Assembly (NCBI RefSeq): GCF_004364125.1
Contig: NZ_SNZV01000006.1
Coordinates: 1 to 64,000 of the forward strand
Direction: 5' to 3'
From: Sphingobacterium paludis
Lineage (GTDB): Bacteria; Bacteroidota; Bacteroidia; Sphingobacteriales; Sphingobacteriaceae
DNA: 64,000 nucleotides
Numbering within the stretch: the first letter of the stretch is position 1; every line of letters starts with the position of its first letter. The notes beneath the pieces were generated by a model that ran no database searches, had not been told where the DNA came from, and worked only from the letters and a program-made list of their open reading frames with translations. The translations under genes were made by a program, and so were the position numbers. Shown here piece after piece: positions 8,179-17,493 of this stretch.

Positions 8179-9931
8179 AATCTGAAAATTTAATTTTTGT
8201 ACAACTATTAATGTAAGCTTGCAATTCCATTTCGCTCATGTTTGAGATTCGATGATATTCGTCCATAAAATCAAAATATACCTCATCGCTTTCATAAGCT
8301 GAATTTTCGTATCTTTCATGTCCCAAGTGGAACAGAGGACCATTTACTCTTTTTACCTTAAAGCCTAAATTTTTCATTCTCTTTATACGTTCTACATCCT
8401 CAGGCCCCCAACTTGTAAAATATTCATTTTCCATGCCAGCGGCGACGAAAGAAGCCTTTTTAAAAAAAACTAATCCTCCGTATGATCTATGGGTTATCGG
8501 ATGAAAACATTCCCTATTTAGCATGAGTAGGTCTGCATCTAAAATTTTCCCAAACATTGGCTTAAATAACGTATGCACATCCAAATACTCGCCATCATAT
8601 GGGGAAACCATATCAGCCTTTCCATCTTTAATCAGTTGTACACTTTCAACAATCTGGTTTATCGGGACAATCACATCTGTGTCTAAGATCGCTACTATGG
8701 GAGTATTGGCTTTGTCGATCATAAAGTTATTCACTTTGGTTCTATGGAGCAGTCCACTATTTTGAGGAATAAAATAGTGAGAACACTCTATGGGGAGCAA
8801 ATCTCGATCTATTTTAGATTCTTCATCAACTTCGCCTAATATGATACTAGTCCTTAGATACTTGCATAAATACCATGTAACAGCATGGAGATTATCAAGT
8901 CTACTTTGCGAATCTATTTTTACACAGATGACAAATGTTACATCTAATAAATCTATTCTTTCCTTGTCCAGTTCCGATTTAAACTGCCTTATTAGGTCTA
9001 AAACTAAATAACTAGCAGTTTCACGGCTGATCGTATTGATAGAGTTATCATAATAGGGAGGGTAATGTCTGTAATTACTTTTAATAAAGAGAGGTCCCGG
9101 TGAATTAAGAGAATCACCAGAATAATGTAAAATGTTCTTTATTTCAAGTTCGTGGCCGGGACTCTTTGCAAAAGCAAAGTCCAGTGACTTATGAATTTCT
9201 ATTTCATTCCCAAATAGAAGTCCATTCCAAAACATAGCATACATGTCCGCACACCAAGATTGAATAGTTGAAGGAATCGATTTACCTTCGCTTTCATAGT
9301 TTTCAATTATGCCCGTATTAAAGCCCTTAATCTCGTCAAATATTAGTTCACTGTCTCGTTCAATTTTATCCCAAAAGTCAGGGCTGCAATTTTTTAACAA
9401 ATATTGTGCTCCGCCACAATTTTGATCATTTTCTATAACGATATCGGGTTGTATTCCAACTATAGTACATAATTTTTGAAAGAACTGAACGCTTGTTCTA
9501 CCAATTACATATCGACTATCAAGATATTCCCTTGTGTCAGAAAGATACCACTTAGCATCTTTATTCAACAATGTCCAATCAGGCTGTCTCTTAAAAAGTA
9601 TGTCTGAATCATGGTAAAATATAGATTCATTCGATAACTGCGGATTTCTTAAAAAATGTTTTCTAATGATATGAGGCCTTAGAGACGGAATATAATTTGT
9701 ATGCTCCCGGGTGTCAGGATAAAAGAAAAACTTGGCCATATGCTGAAATCGTTTTTCAAGATCCCTATAATGCAGTGCTACACTTCTCTCCGAAGGATGA
9801 CCGACAAGGACATGAATGTTGTCTGCAGAAATACCTTGTTGATGAAAATTGAAAATTTGTAATTCCAATTGCCAAACAAAGAAGTAATCATCAGGTTGAG
9901 CTGAAATAAATATCATATTACTTGCGTTCAA
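8156..9931 (-). CDS. two-domain glycosyltransferase in RiPP cluster
   Basis: The 591-residue protein seems to hold two glycosyltransferase units. Residues 1 to about 310 contain a DxD-type metal site in FYHDSDILF (107-113), WYLSDT (128-133) and WCADMYAMFW (226-235). These resemble, by memory only, peptidyl O-galactosyltransferase-like proteins. Residues about 328 to 560 form a GT-A domain with FVICVKIDSQSR, AILDTDVIVP (DxD at 417-419) and a GGLVFFKK...SWGPEDVE...LFHLGHER segment typical of galactosyltransferase C-terminal (GT7/GT27-like) regions. No signal peptide or membrane helix is evident, so it should act in the cytoplasm before export. The start overlaps the upstream gene by 4 bases. 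It could glycosylate the Ser/Thr-rich precursor core, adding and then extending a sugar. Confidence 0.75.
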   Translation of the reverse strand: MNASNMIFISAQPDDYFFVWQLELQIFNFHQQGISADNIHVLVGHPSERSVALHYRDLEKRFQHMAKFFFYPDTREHTNYIPSLRPHIIRKHFLRNPQLSNESIFYHDSDILFKRQPDWTLLNKDAKWYLSDTREYLDSRYVIGRTSVQFFQKLCTIVGIQPDIVIENDQNCGGAQYLLKNCSPDFWDKIERDSELIFDEIKGFNTGIIENYESEGKSIPSTIQSWCADMYAMFWNGLLFGNEIEIHKSLDFAFAKSPGHELEIKNILHYSGDSLNSPGPLFIKSNYRHYPPYYDNSINTISRETASYLVLDLIRQFKSELDKERIDLLDVTFVICVKIDSQSRLDNLHAVTWYLCKYLRTSIILGEVDEESKIDRDLLPIECSHYFIPQNSGLLHRTKVNNFMIDKANTPIVAILDTDVIVPINQIVESVQLIKDGKADMVSPYDGEYLDVHTLFKPMFGKILDADLLMLNRECFHPITHRSYGGLVFFKKASFVAAGMENEYFTSWGPEDVERIKRMKNLGFKVKRVNGPLFHLGHERYENSAYESDEVYFDFMDEYHRISNMSEMELQAYINSCTKIKFSDYEYTKYN

Positions 9932-10410
9932 AGATTTAAAATACTTGTTAGAATGCGGGAAAAGAAAGACTTATTTTCTTTTCTGATTATTAAATCGCCT
10001 GTTGATTTTTCCCTCAAAGGCTTTAAAGAATTTGATGTTACATAGAAAACAGCTGAGTTAAAGTTCCTATAAATAATTGTATCTATTTTCCCAGAGACAA
10101 AATATCTGGTTTTGGGATTTCCGTTTTCAAATCTATATTCATACTTCGAATGAATTTTAAAAGTGGTGTCTTTTATATTTTTTACGATCAGGTTAAGCTT
10201 CATCGAGTCTTTATTTTGATTGATAAAAACTCGGTCCACTTCGGCAATCAGTTTCAACTCATCACTGGGTTCATAACGATTTAACAGAAAAAAGAAGACG
10301 ACCAATAATGCCAGTACAAAGAAGTTACCTTTTGTTACCAACCCATTAGGTATTTTCTTCAATAATGAAGACATTTCTTCACTTCTTATTTCATACTTAG
10401 TCTCAGGCAT
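9928..10410 (-). CDS. miniature HlyD-like membrane protein
   Basis: The 160-residue protein begins with YEIRSEEMSSLLKKIPN followed by one membrane helix (about 29-44). This opening resembles the N-terminus of Bacteroidota HlyD-type adaptors that work with C39 peptidase exporters (typically EIRSEEVQEI...P before the helix). The rest is a short, probably beta-rich periplasmic segment with a C-terminus like the end of those adaptors (LREKSTGDLIIRKE). At this length it lacks the long alpha-hairpin and lipoyl halves that let HlyD reach an outer-membrane channel. It begins 6 bases after the exporter gene and overlaps the glycosyltransferase by 4. It is probably an accessory to the exporter. The match is by pattern only. 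Confidence 0.6.
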   Translation of the reverse strand: MPETKYEIRSEEMSSLLKKIPNGLVTKGNFFVLALLVVFFFLLNRYEPSDELKLIAEVDRVFINQNKDSMKLNLIVKNIKDTTFKIHSKYEYRFENGNPKTRYFVSGKIDTIIYRNFNSAVFYVTSNSLKPLREKSTGDLIIRKENKSFFSRILTSILNL

Positions 10411-10416
10411 AATATT

Positions 10417-12606
10417 TTAATCTCCTAATTCGAGTTGGTTTTTAACAAGTTCATAATAATTCCCTTTCGATCTAGATAGCGTCATATGGGTTCCTATTTC
10501 AACTATTTTACCTTCTTTTAGGACAACAATCTGATCCGCATTTTTAACAGTACTTAGTCGGTGTGCGATGATTACCACAGTTTTTCCTTCGAAAAAGTCA
10601 TCGAGGTTGTCTATTATCTGCCGTTCGTTGTTCGCATCTAGACTACTTGTCGCTTCATCAAAAAACAAATACGCTGGATCTTTATAAACTGATCTTGCAA
10701 TAAGTATACGTTGCTTCTGTCCACCACTTAGTCCCACCCCTGAAGAACCTATTTTGGTAGTATATCCTAGAGGCAATCGGTCTAAAAATTCAGATAGATT
10801 CGCTATTTTGATTGCTTTTTCCATTCTTCTCTCATCAATAGGCATTCCGTCAACTGCAATATTACGAGTGATTGTATCGAAAAAAATAAAGCCATCTTGC
10901 ATGACCGTTCCACATGCACCACGCCATAGTTTTGGCGAAATTTTATTGAGATCCGTTTTTCCGATCTTGACGCTCCCACGTACAGGCTTGTAGAAGCCTA
11001 AAAGTAACTTTAGCAAAGTTGATTTACCGCTCCCACTGGTTCCGACAATAGCGGTCACTTTGCCTTTTGGAATTTGCAATGTGACATTGTTTAATACCAT
11101 TGGAGAGTCGGGCCCACTATACTGAAACGATACATTTTCCAGGTTTAGATCTTCATGTTCTATTTGATCAATACCGTGATCAATCTTCTCATCTTGTTCC
11201 TCTCCCCTTTTTTGGTGAATCTCCAGCAACCTGTCCATACTTAATTTTGCATCCTGAAACCCTTGTATAAAAGACATCAATTGGGAGATCGGTCCATTCG
11301 TCTGACCAATAATATACGAAATGCTTAAAAGTGTTCCCAAAGTAAGATTACCGTCTAAGACCTGTCTAGCGGCAAGAAAAGAGATGATAATATTCTTTAG
11401 CGAGGTCAAAAAATTAAAACCTGTGGATTGCCACTGTTCAAGAGCAAGAGTAGAAATATTTAATTTGAAAAATTTTATTTGCAACCTTTCCCATTCCCAT
11501 CTTTTCGAAATCTCGCTTCCATACAACTTGACTTCTTGCATCCCAGCTATCATCTCATATAGTTTGTCTTGGTTCCCGCGGTTTCTTGCAAAACGCTTAT
11601 AATCAAGTTGCTTTCGTTTCTTTTGGAAAAGAAATACCCACAATACACCAAGTAGGCTCAACGCAAAGAAAGTTATAAAAATAGCGTTATCAAAAAATAG
11701 TAATATAATTGAAAAAACAACAATATTTACAAGAGAAAAGATGGTGGAGATTGCTGTTCCGGTCAGAAATGTGTCAATACGATGATGATCTCCTATCCGT
11801 TGCGACAGATCCCCAACTGCTTTCGTATCAAAGAAGCGTATAGGAAGTTTAAGCAATTGGATTAGAAAATCGGAAATAACATTTAAACTAATCCTTGTAT
11901 TGACATGTAAAAGCAGCCAACCTCTGATCAATTCGATTAATGTACTTCCTATGAAAAGCGCAAATTGAGACAATAGCACTAAATATATAATAGAAGCATC
12001 GCCTTTATTGATCCCCTCATCGATTAGTATTTTACTAACAAAAGGAAGGATCAATGAGATTAAACTTCCAATTGTCATTCCGAAAATCAACTGGAAGAAA
12101 TTACGCTTGTAGGGCTTTATATATTTTAAGAGGAATTTATAGCCATTAAAGCCTTCAGTCTCGCTACTTCGATCATTAAGCGCTGCTGTTGGTTCGAGCA
12201 ACAACGCAGTACCTCTGTGATCTGCCGTCGATATCCATGATTTCTTAAATGTTTCTAGATCTATGTTTACCATGCCATGTGCTGGATCAGCTATCCTGAA
12301 TTTTTTTTTACCTTTTATTTTGCACAACACCACGAAATGCTCTTGGTTCCAGTGTAAGATCGCAGGAAGCGGACAATCATCTATTAGTCTCTGAATATCT
12401 AAATAGGCCATAAAAGTCCTGAACCCAAGATGCTCAGCGGCCTTACTGATGTTCAGGAGACTAACTCCATCTTTACTTATGTAACAATTCTCCCTTAAAT
12501 ATTCCAATGGAACATCCTTTCCGTGGTAACGGCAGATCATTTTCAAACATGCAGGCCCGCAATCAGCCGAGTCATATTGACTATAGAAAAATCTTTTCCT
12601 AAACAT
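10417..12606 (-). CDS. C39 peptidase-containing peptide ABC exporter
   Basis: A 729-residue inner-membrane ABC half-transporter that cleaves the leader from a double-Gly precursor and exports the mature peptide. The N-terminal C39 peptidase domain shows the catalytic triad Cys16 (SADCGPACL), His90 (QEHFVVL) and Asp107 (IADPA). A membrane domain with several helices follows (about 165-440). The ATPase domain has Walker [18 protein letters not shown] and Walker B YLFFDEATSSLD. All catalytic elements are intact, so it should be active. It lies between the radical SAM gene and the mini-HlyD gene, and the precursor has GG sites that suit it. Confidence 0.95.
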   Translation of the reverse strand: MFRKRFFYSQYDSADCGPACLKMICRYHGKDVPLEYLRENCYISKDGVSLLNISKAAEHLGFRTFMAYLDIQRLIDDCPLPAILHWNQEHFVVLCKIKGKKKFRIADPAHGMVNIDLETFKKSWISTADHRGTALLLEPTAALNDRSSETEGFNGYKFLLKYIKPYKRNFFQLIFGMTIGSLISLILPFVSKILIDEGINKGDASIIYLVLLSQFALFIGSTLIELIRGWLLLHVNTRISLNVISDFLIQLLKLPIRFFDTKAVGDLSQRIGDHHRIDTFLTGTAISTIFSLVNIVVFSIILLFFDNAIFITFFALSLLGVLWVFLFQKKRKQLDYKRFARNRGNQDKLYEMIAGMQEVKLYGSEISKRWEWERLQIKFFKLNISTLALEQWQSTGFNFLTSLKNIIISFLAARQVLDGNLTLGTLLSISYIIGQTNGPISQLMSFIQGFQDAKLSMDRLLEIHQKRGEEQDEKIDHGIDQIEHEDLNLENVSFQYSGPDSPMVLNNVTLQIPKGKVTAIVGTSGSGKSTLLKLLLGFYKPVRGSVKIGKTDLNKISPKLWRGACGTVMQDGFIFFDTITRNIAVDGMPIDERRMEKAIKIANLSEFLDRLPLGYTTKIGSSGVGLSGGQKQRILIARSVYKDPAYLFFDEATSSLDANNERQIIDNLDDFFEGKTVVIIAHRLSTVKNADQIVVLKEGKIVEIGTHMTLSRSKGNYYELVKNQLELGD

Positions 12607-12695
12607 ATTTCAGCCAGATTCAGATTAGTGTATTGTCTTGCCAAACCTTTATAAAAACCGGAGTAATGTAGGTGTTTGGTCGTTGTTTGAGAGAA

Positions 12696-13997
12696 TTATA
12701 AATTTTCTAAGAGCGATTCCTTAAATCGATTGATTACAATCATTCTTTTCTTACTTTCATCAAAATCGTTAACGCAGTAATCTACGCCCTCATTCTCAAG
12801 AGCTTGTTGAGAACAGCCTCCATTGCATATTGGTAAAATGACACAGTCCAAACAAGGTTCGTTTTTAAATTTACTTTCCAATCGTTTGGTATACTTATCA
12901 TTCCATATGATTTCGCCGGATTGAGTTAAATTACCTTCACTATTCGACGTAGTAAAATCTCTTGCTGTGCACTTAAACACCTCGCCATTATAATTAATTG
13001 TAGCATGGTTTTTATGATCTCCATAACATGAGTTCATCACGTGGTCATGAGAACCTGTTGTAACGTTAAAGCCTTGTTCACGGAAATACCACCTAATATT
13101 ATACAAATCATCGTCACTTACGTTATAGTTGTCTTGCCAAACCTTATGTAAATCGAATTCTATAAATTCACGGTTTTCGGCTGTTAGATCGGTAAAATCT
13201 TCAGCAATTCTTTCAAGGTCGGGAAGTGTTTCGGGAGAGCAATTAATGCGGATCAAAACTTTTATACCGTTGTACAATAATGATTTAATATTGGATATAA
13301 TAGCGTCATAAGATCCTCTACCTTCCGACACAAAACGAACAACATCATGTCTGTCTCGATGCCCATCGAGCGTAATTTGAAAAAATAACAGATTAAATCG
13401 TTTGGCAGTCTGGATTACATCCGAATTGATTAATAGACCATTGGTGGTCATCCCTGACGTCATTTTAATCCCCAAAGAAGTACATATTTTGTGAATTTCT
13501 TCTAAGATTGGTAGAATCACCTTCCTGTAGTACAATAGCGGCTCACCACCAAACCAGTCCAAGCTAAAATATTTCAAATTATCCTTTCGGCTATTTACTA
13601 TATCTCTCACAAAGCGCACGGTATTTTCAACCGTGCTGATATCCATCTTTGAATCCTTAATATGAGTTTCATAACAGTACCAACATTTAAAATTACAATT
13701 CATAGTGGGGTTTATATGCAATTGAAACATAGACTCATCTTGATCAATAAAATATACTAAATCCTTCACTTTTTGAAGTTCATCATCTGCTTCGTCAACT
13801 AAAAAACCTTTTTCCACTAAAAAATCAAAAAAAGTAGGATGTACAGATTGAAGACTTTCAAATTCGGAACGTTTTAATGATGATTCGTACATTAGATAGA
13901 GAGAATCGTCCAACGCCATATACTCCCGGGAATAACTATTAAAGCCTATTTTCTGATTTTCATAATCGAAAAACATATTGTATTTACTTGCTTTCAT
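12696..13997 (-). CDS. radical SAM/SPASM peptide maturase
   Basis: This 433-residue enzyme is predicted to modify the precursor encoded just upstream. Residues 1-85 look like a small peptide-recognition region. The radical SAM cluster motif is CNFKCWYC (Cys101, Cys105, Cys108), followed by WFGGEPLL and TTNGLL, typical of this superfamily. The C-terminal SPASM region carries many Cys residues (NSCYG, VFKCTAR, PCLDCVILPICNGGCS, DYC), enough for two auxiliary Fe-S clusters. Enzymes of this type install thioether or carbon-carbon crosslinks in RiPPs, or act as anaerobic sulfatase maturases. The precursor next door with four Cys favours a RiPP thioether role, but the actual bond is unknown. It starts 95 bases after the precursor stop, across a hairpin. 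Confidence 0.9.
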   Translation of the reverse strand: MKASKYNMFFDYENQKIGFNSYSREYMALDDSLYLMYESSLKRSEFESLQSVHPTFFDFLVEKGFLVDEADDELQKVKDLVYFIDQDESMFQLHINPTMNCNFKCWYCYETHIKDSKMDISTVENTVRFVRDIVNSRKDNLKYFSLDWFGGEPLLYYRKVILPILEEIHKICTSLGIKMTSGMTTNGLLINSDVIQTAKRFNLLFFQITLDGHRDRHDVVRFVSEGRGSYDAIISNIKSLLYNGIKVLIRINCSPETLPDLERIAEDFTDLTAENREFIEFDLHKVWQDNYNVSDDDLYNIRWYFREQGFNVTTGSHDHVMNSCYGDHKNHATINYNGEVFKCTARDFTTSNSEGNLTQSGEIIWNDKYTKRLESKFKNEPCLDCVILPICNGGCSQQALENEGVDYCVNDFDESKKRMIVINRFKESLLENL

Positions 13998-14047
13998 AAT
14001 TTTAAGATTGGATATGAATTAATAAATTGAACCAAGAATATGCTAAA

Positions 14048-14086
14048 GAAGCCTCTCCAAGATCTTTCAAAATCGGAGAGGACTTC
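14048..14086 (-). terminator. hairpin between precursor and radical SAM gene, possible partial terminator
   Basis: An inverted repeat pairs 14048-14058 with 14075-14086 (7 bp of CCTCTCC/GGAGAGG plus GAAG/CTTC across a one-base bulge) around a 16-base loop. On the minus strand it is followed by a short T-rich stretch (TTCTTT). Lying between a small precursor gene and its maturation genes, it is well placed to attenuate read-through, or protect the precursor mRNA, so that precursor is made in excess. Confidence 0.5.
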
Positions 14087-14092
14087 CAGAAT

Positions 14093-14287
14093 TTAGCAAG
14101 TACCTGTGTTCGTACAGCCTGGGTTTGTACCAGTACATGTGCCAGGATTTGTACAGCCAGGATTTGTTCCGAACAAGCTAGCACTCAATTGTCTGAAACC
14201 GCCCTTGATGGCACCAAAACCACCAGTGAATTCTCCTTTTCCGTTTTCGTCCAATTTGTCAATGAGGACTTTAATTGTCTTTTTCAT
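14093..14287 (-). CDS. RiPP precursor peptide, double-Gly leader and Thr/Cys-repeat core
   Basis: This 64-residue peptide has a charged leader (residues 1-20, KLDENGKGEF region) followed by two Gly-Gly sites, TGG (21-23) and KGG (28-30), suitable for cleavage by the C39 exporter. The remaining 34 residues are the likely core. It ends in a duplicated pattern, TNPGC-TNPGTC then TGTNPGC-TNTGTC, giving Cys at 45, 51, 58 and 64 and eight Thr from 41 on. Each Cys follows a Thr by four or five residues. The start is preceded by an AT-rich stretch with no strong Shine-Dalgarno, as usual in this phylum. The adjacent maturase, exporter and glycosyltransferase support the assignment. The reverse strand is also open here, with a repetitive product; that is a shadow. 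Confidence 0.88.
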   Translation of the reverse strand: MKKTIKVLIDKLDENGKGEFTGGFGAIKGGFRQLSASLFGTNPGCTNPGTCTGTNPGCTNTGTC

Positions 14288-14384
14288 GTTAATAAATTTA
14301 AAATTTACATTCTGTTAAAATTTATTTAAACATCTTTCCTTTACTATGCGCACTTGTAAAATACTCAATGAAATAAATACGCGT

Positions 14385-16745
14385 TTAGTTGGCGCGACCT
14401 CGTTCGTCAAACTTGGCGTCCTTATTACTTGTTTTTATATTGGACAGACCGAAACGGTAGGTTACACCGAGGGTCAACCTTCTAGCATCCGAATAATTGT
14501 TATAATATTGTGTGTTATTTTGGAAATAGACCTCCATCCCAGTCCGATTTTGTTTAAAGATATCTTCAGCCATGAGCTGCAATTGCAGCTTTTTGTCCAA
14601 AAGCTGTAGATTTATTCCAGCACGCAAACTAGCCACAGACTTATATAAAGAATTGCCAGCACGTCTTGGAAGGTTCTGCCAATAATTAAGTAAAAGCGTT
14701 ATCGTTTTAGCTCTATTTAAAAAGAAAGAGTTATTGATAAGGTAGTAATACGTTAAGCCCTTTTGAGCAATCGCATCTTCCAATCTACTTTTACTTTTTA
14801 TATAGAATATATCTGAGAAAAGATAACTCTGCATCCAGTTGATCTTTGTAAAGGAATAGCCGATGTTCAAACCGGAATAATACTGCGTAAGATGATTTTG
14901 CCAAGTGGTTACCTTGGTTGTGTTTTCCAAAAAAGAGAGGTATGAATATCCGTCAATAACTTTTTGATGATAAAGAGTAACTGATAAATTTCCATTAAAG
15001 ACATACCCAAATTCAAAGTTATTATTAAAAGAAGGTGACAGATTAGGATTACCTGTTGAGTATGTATAGGGATTGCTATACCACCTAAACGGGTTCAGAT
15101 TGCCAAATCCGGGTCTATTTATTCGCCTGGAATAGCTAAGTGAAAGTGTATGTTTCTCATTTGGCCTAAAAGTTATATATCCATTTGGAAAAAAATTGCC
15201 ATAATCAAAAGTGTTTTCCATTCCCGTTTCTGGAGAGAAGCCTTTCACATCGGTATATTCATAACGGATACCCACCTGAGCGGCAAGTTTGTCGTTCAAT
15301 TGACGGAAACCACTTGCATAAGCAGCATAATTTTTCTCTGCGTAATCGAAAATATTACTTTTACCTGGGTCTATAATATAATCTCCACCTGTTAAGTTAA
15401 GATATCTAACAGAAGAGCTGTTAGAAATATCCGTATATTTTACCCCCATATCCAGATTGACAGCTTTAGTAGGATAGGTAAAATCACCCTGTACTGAAAA
15501 AATTTGATACGATACATCGCTCTCGTTCCTCACGGTATAGCTGTTTTGCGATTGCGAATTGTCAGATGTAAAATCAACGGGATTTTTGGGTCTATTCGAC
15601 AAGAAATTTCCGATAAAGCTCAGCTTTCGTCCTAAGGTATCCAACTTCAGATCATAGTAGCTACTTACTGTCTGAAAATTCACGGATTGTCTATGCTTAG
15701 CACTTGTCCATAATGTAGAATCCAGCATTTGATTGGTCAGATATTGTGTTGACGAAGCTATGTTCATGTTAGCTTTGCCAATAGTACCATCATAAATGAT
15801 TCCGACATTGGAAGATTTATTTATCGTGTAGTCAAGGTTAATATTCAGGCCTCCTCCATTATTAAAATCCTTTCGCTTATCCGATTGAACTGTTGAAGTA
15901 GGATTACCAACAAATGATGAGTTTTCTACTGTACGGAAGGCAACGTCATAGTGGCGGAGCCCAACGGCCAGCAAAAGTTTATCAGATTGATAATTGATAT
16001 TAGCGTTGTTACCTATCCCGCCGTAAGTGCGTTGAAAATAGGTAGACCCTAAAGTTGCCTGAAAGCCATTATTCTTTTTTTTCTTGAGAACAATATTAAT
16101 CAGCCCGCTATTGCCCTGAGCGTCATATTTGGCAGGCGGTGTCGTGATCACTTCAATTCGTGAGACATCGTCAGATCTTAGCGATTTTAAATATTGCATC
16201 AATTCATTACCAGACAAGTTGATAAGCCTCTCGTTTATCATCACAGAAACTCCACTTTTACCGACAATGGATACCCCCCCATCGCTCGTGTTTAGCATCG
16301 GTGTATTGGCAAGAGCCTCTGAAACATCGAATCCCTGCATCGCAGGAGAATTTTCAACGTTAAAAACGATCCTATCTACTTTTCTTTCAATGAGTTTTCT
16401 TTCTGCATTGATTACCACTCCTTCTAATTGAACAGCAGAGTTGATAATGATTTCACCTAAATCGTGATCTCCTGTTAGGTTGATTTCCTGAACCAGAAAT
16501 TCTTTACCTAACTGGGTTATCCTGAGTACGTAATTACCGATATTTTCCTTCATACTGAAAGCTCCTGTACTATCTGTTACCACTTGTTTAGAAAGCACAC
16601 TATCCTCATTCAATAAATGGACATTCATTTGCTCTAGCGGCTTACGTTCTTGGTTTACAACCTTACCCTTCAAGGTATATTCCTGTCCGAATAAAGCAGT
16701 GCGAAAAAAGACTAAAATAATAATAGTAACGAGCCTCGCGATCAT
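14385..16745 (-). CDS. TonB-dependent outer membrane receptor-like protein
   Basis: The 786-residue protein has a signal peptide (to about residue 20, ending FGQ), then a carboxypeptidase regulatory-like beta-sandwich (about 22-100, TLKGKVVNQERKPLEQMNV), a plug domain (about 120-215, with ALANTPML, VMINERLINLSG and IEVITTPPAKYDAQGNSGLINIVLKK), and a long beta-barrel. This layout matches the Bacteroidota outer-membrane beta-barrel family related to TonB receptors. It lies 97 bases upstream of the precursor gene on the same strand, so it may be cotranscribed with the cluster and could carry the product, or a competitor's product, across the outer membrane. It may equally serve unrelated uptake. 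The barrel reads through without frameshift. Confidence 0.88.
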   Translation of the reverse strand: MIARLVTIIILVFFRTALFGQEYTLKGKVVNQERKPLEQMNVHLLNEDSVLSKQVVTDSTGAFSMKENIGNYVLRITQLGKEFLVQEINLTGDHDLGEIIINSAVQLEGVVINAERKLIERKVDRIVFNVENSPAMQGFDVSEALANTPMLNTSDGGVSIVGKSGVSVMINERLINLSGNELMQYLKSLRSDDVSRIEVITTPPAKYDAQGNSGLINIVLKKKKNNGFQATLGSTYFQRTYGGIGNNANINYQSDKLLLAVGLRHYDVAFRTVENSSFVGNPTSTVQSDKRKDFNNGGGLNINLDYTINKSSNVGIIYDGTIGKANMNIASSTQYLTNQMLDSTLWTSAKHRQSVNFQTVSSYYDLKLDTLGRKLSFIGNFLSNRPKNPVDFTSDNSQSQNSYTVRNESDVSYQIFSVQGDFTYPTKAVNLDMGVKYTDISNSSSVRYLNLTGGDYIIDPGKSNIFDYAEKNYAAYASGFRQLNDKLAAQVGIRYEYTDVKGFSPETGMENTFDYGNFFPNGYITFRPNEKHTLSLSYSRRINRPGFGNLNPFRWYSNPYTYSTGNPNLSPSFNNNFEFGYVFNGNLSVTLYHQKVIDGYSYLSFLENTTKVTTWQNHLTQYYSGLNIGYSFTKINWMQSYLFSDIFYIKSKSRLEDAIAQKGLTYYYLINNSFFLNRAKTITLLLNYWQNLPRRAGNSLYKSVASLRAGINLQLLDKKLQLQLMAEDIFKQNRTGMEVYFQNNTQYYNNYSDARRLTLGVTYRFGLSNIKTSNKDAKFDERGRAN

Positions 16746-17493
16746 AACTTTACAATGTGTGGATCTAAAAGAATTTAAGATAGTTTATAAAAATAGTAAT
16801 GAGTTCAACAGTTTTGTTTCAATCTCCTTGAGTTTATGGCAATTTGCTGAAAACCCATATCCAAGATATTGTATTTTCATTTACGCTATTTGCATAATTC
16901 GACGAAAACAGATTCGACCCGCACGTAACTGCTTTTCCACTCGACATCATTTATTTATGCCGGCATGGTCCTAACGTAACATACTTATATTTAATATGCT
17001 TTAAAATGATATGGAAAACACATAATCTAAAATTTTTGATCTCCTAGATGTTATTGATTGTCTTAAACATATTTAATCTATACTAGAAGATCTGAATTGA
17101 CTCGTCCGATTCTCTTTTCACTTGCAGAAACGATGAAATTCATCAAAATTATATTTCGGAACTACATTAGTATCGACTTTCGCGTAAAATGAAAATTCTA
17201 TCGGGGTTCATCAAATATCCTATCCATATTTTTACTAAATTTACAATATCACAAGCTTTAGTTACTATATGGGAAATGATTTTAATTTATTAAAACAGCA
17301 CACCTCAATGGTTCACATTGTATGTCATATTATCTCTTGGCTGTTCAGAACAATTCTTTACTTCCTCAACAGCATTGGTTTGTTTAGCACACCACAAACC
17401 TCTTCATGATCGAATAGATTACAGAACCCTAATAATTGATAACCGACTGGAACGGGTATGCTAACTGTTTATTGATTTAATATAGCTAAAAAG
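16746..17493. other. 748-base AT-rich divergent intergenic region
   Basis: This region separates the minus-strand TonB receptor from the plus-strand LytTR regulator and must hold both promoters. No perfect TAnnTTTG box was found near either start. A plus-strand frame of 46 codons (17269-17409) would encode a peptide with one hydrophobic segment (IVCHIISWLFRTILYFL), but it has no recognisable leader or Cys content and is only a weak gene candidate. Nothing else convincing is seen. Confidence 0.6.

Noticed and set aside
14002..14184. 60-aa minus-strand frame overlapping the precursor gene
   Set aside because: Out of frame with the precursor, product without a known pattern, and it overlaps the hairpin region.
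14106..14318. Plus-strand frame over the precursor gene with repeated PGFVP units
   Set aside because: It is the antisense of the Thr/Cys repeat. The minus-strand frame has a leader, GG sites, a Cys core and adjacent maturation genes; the plus-strand product has none.
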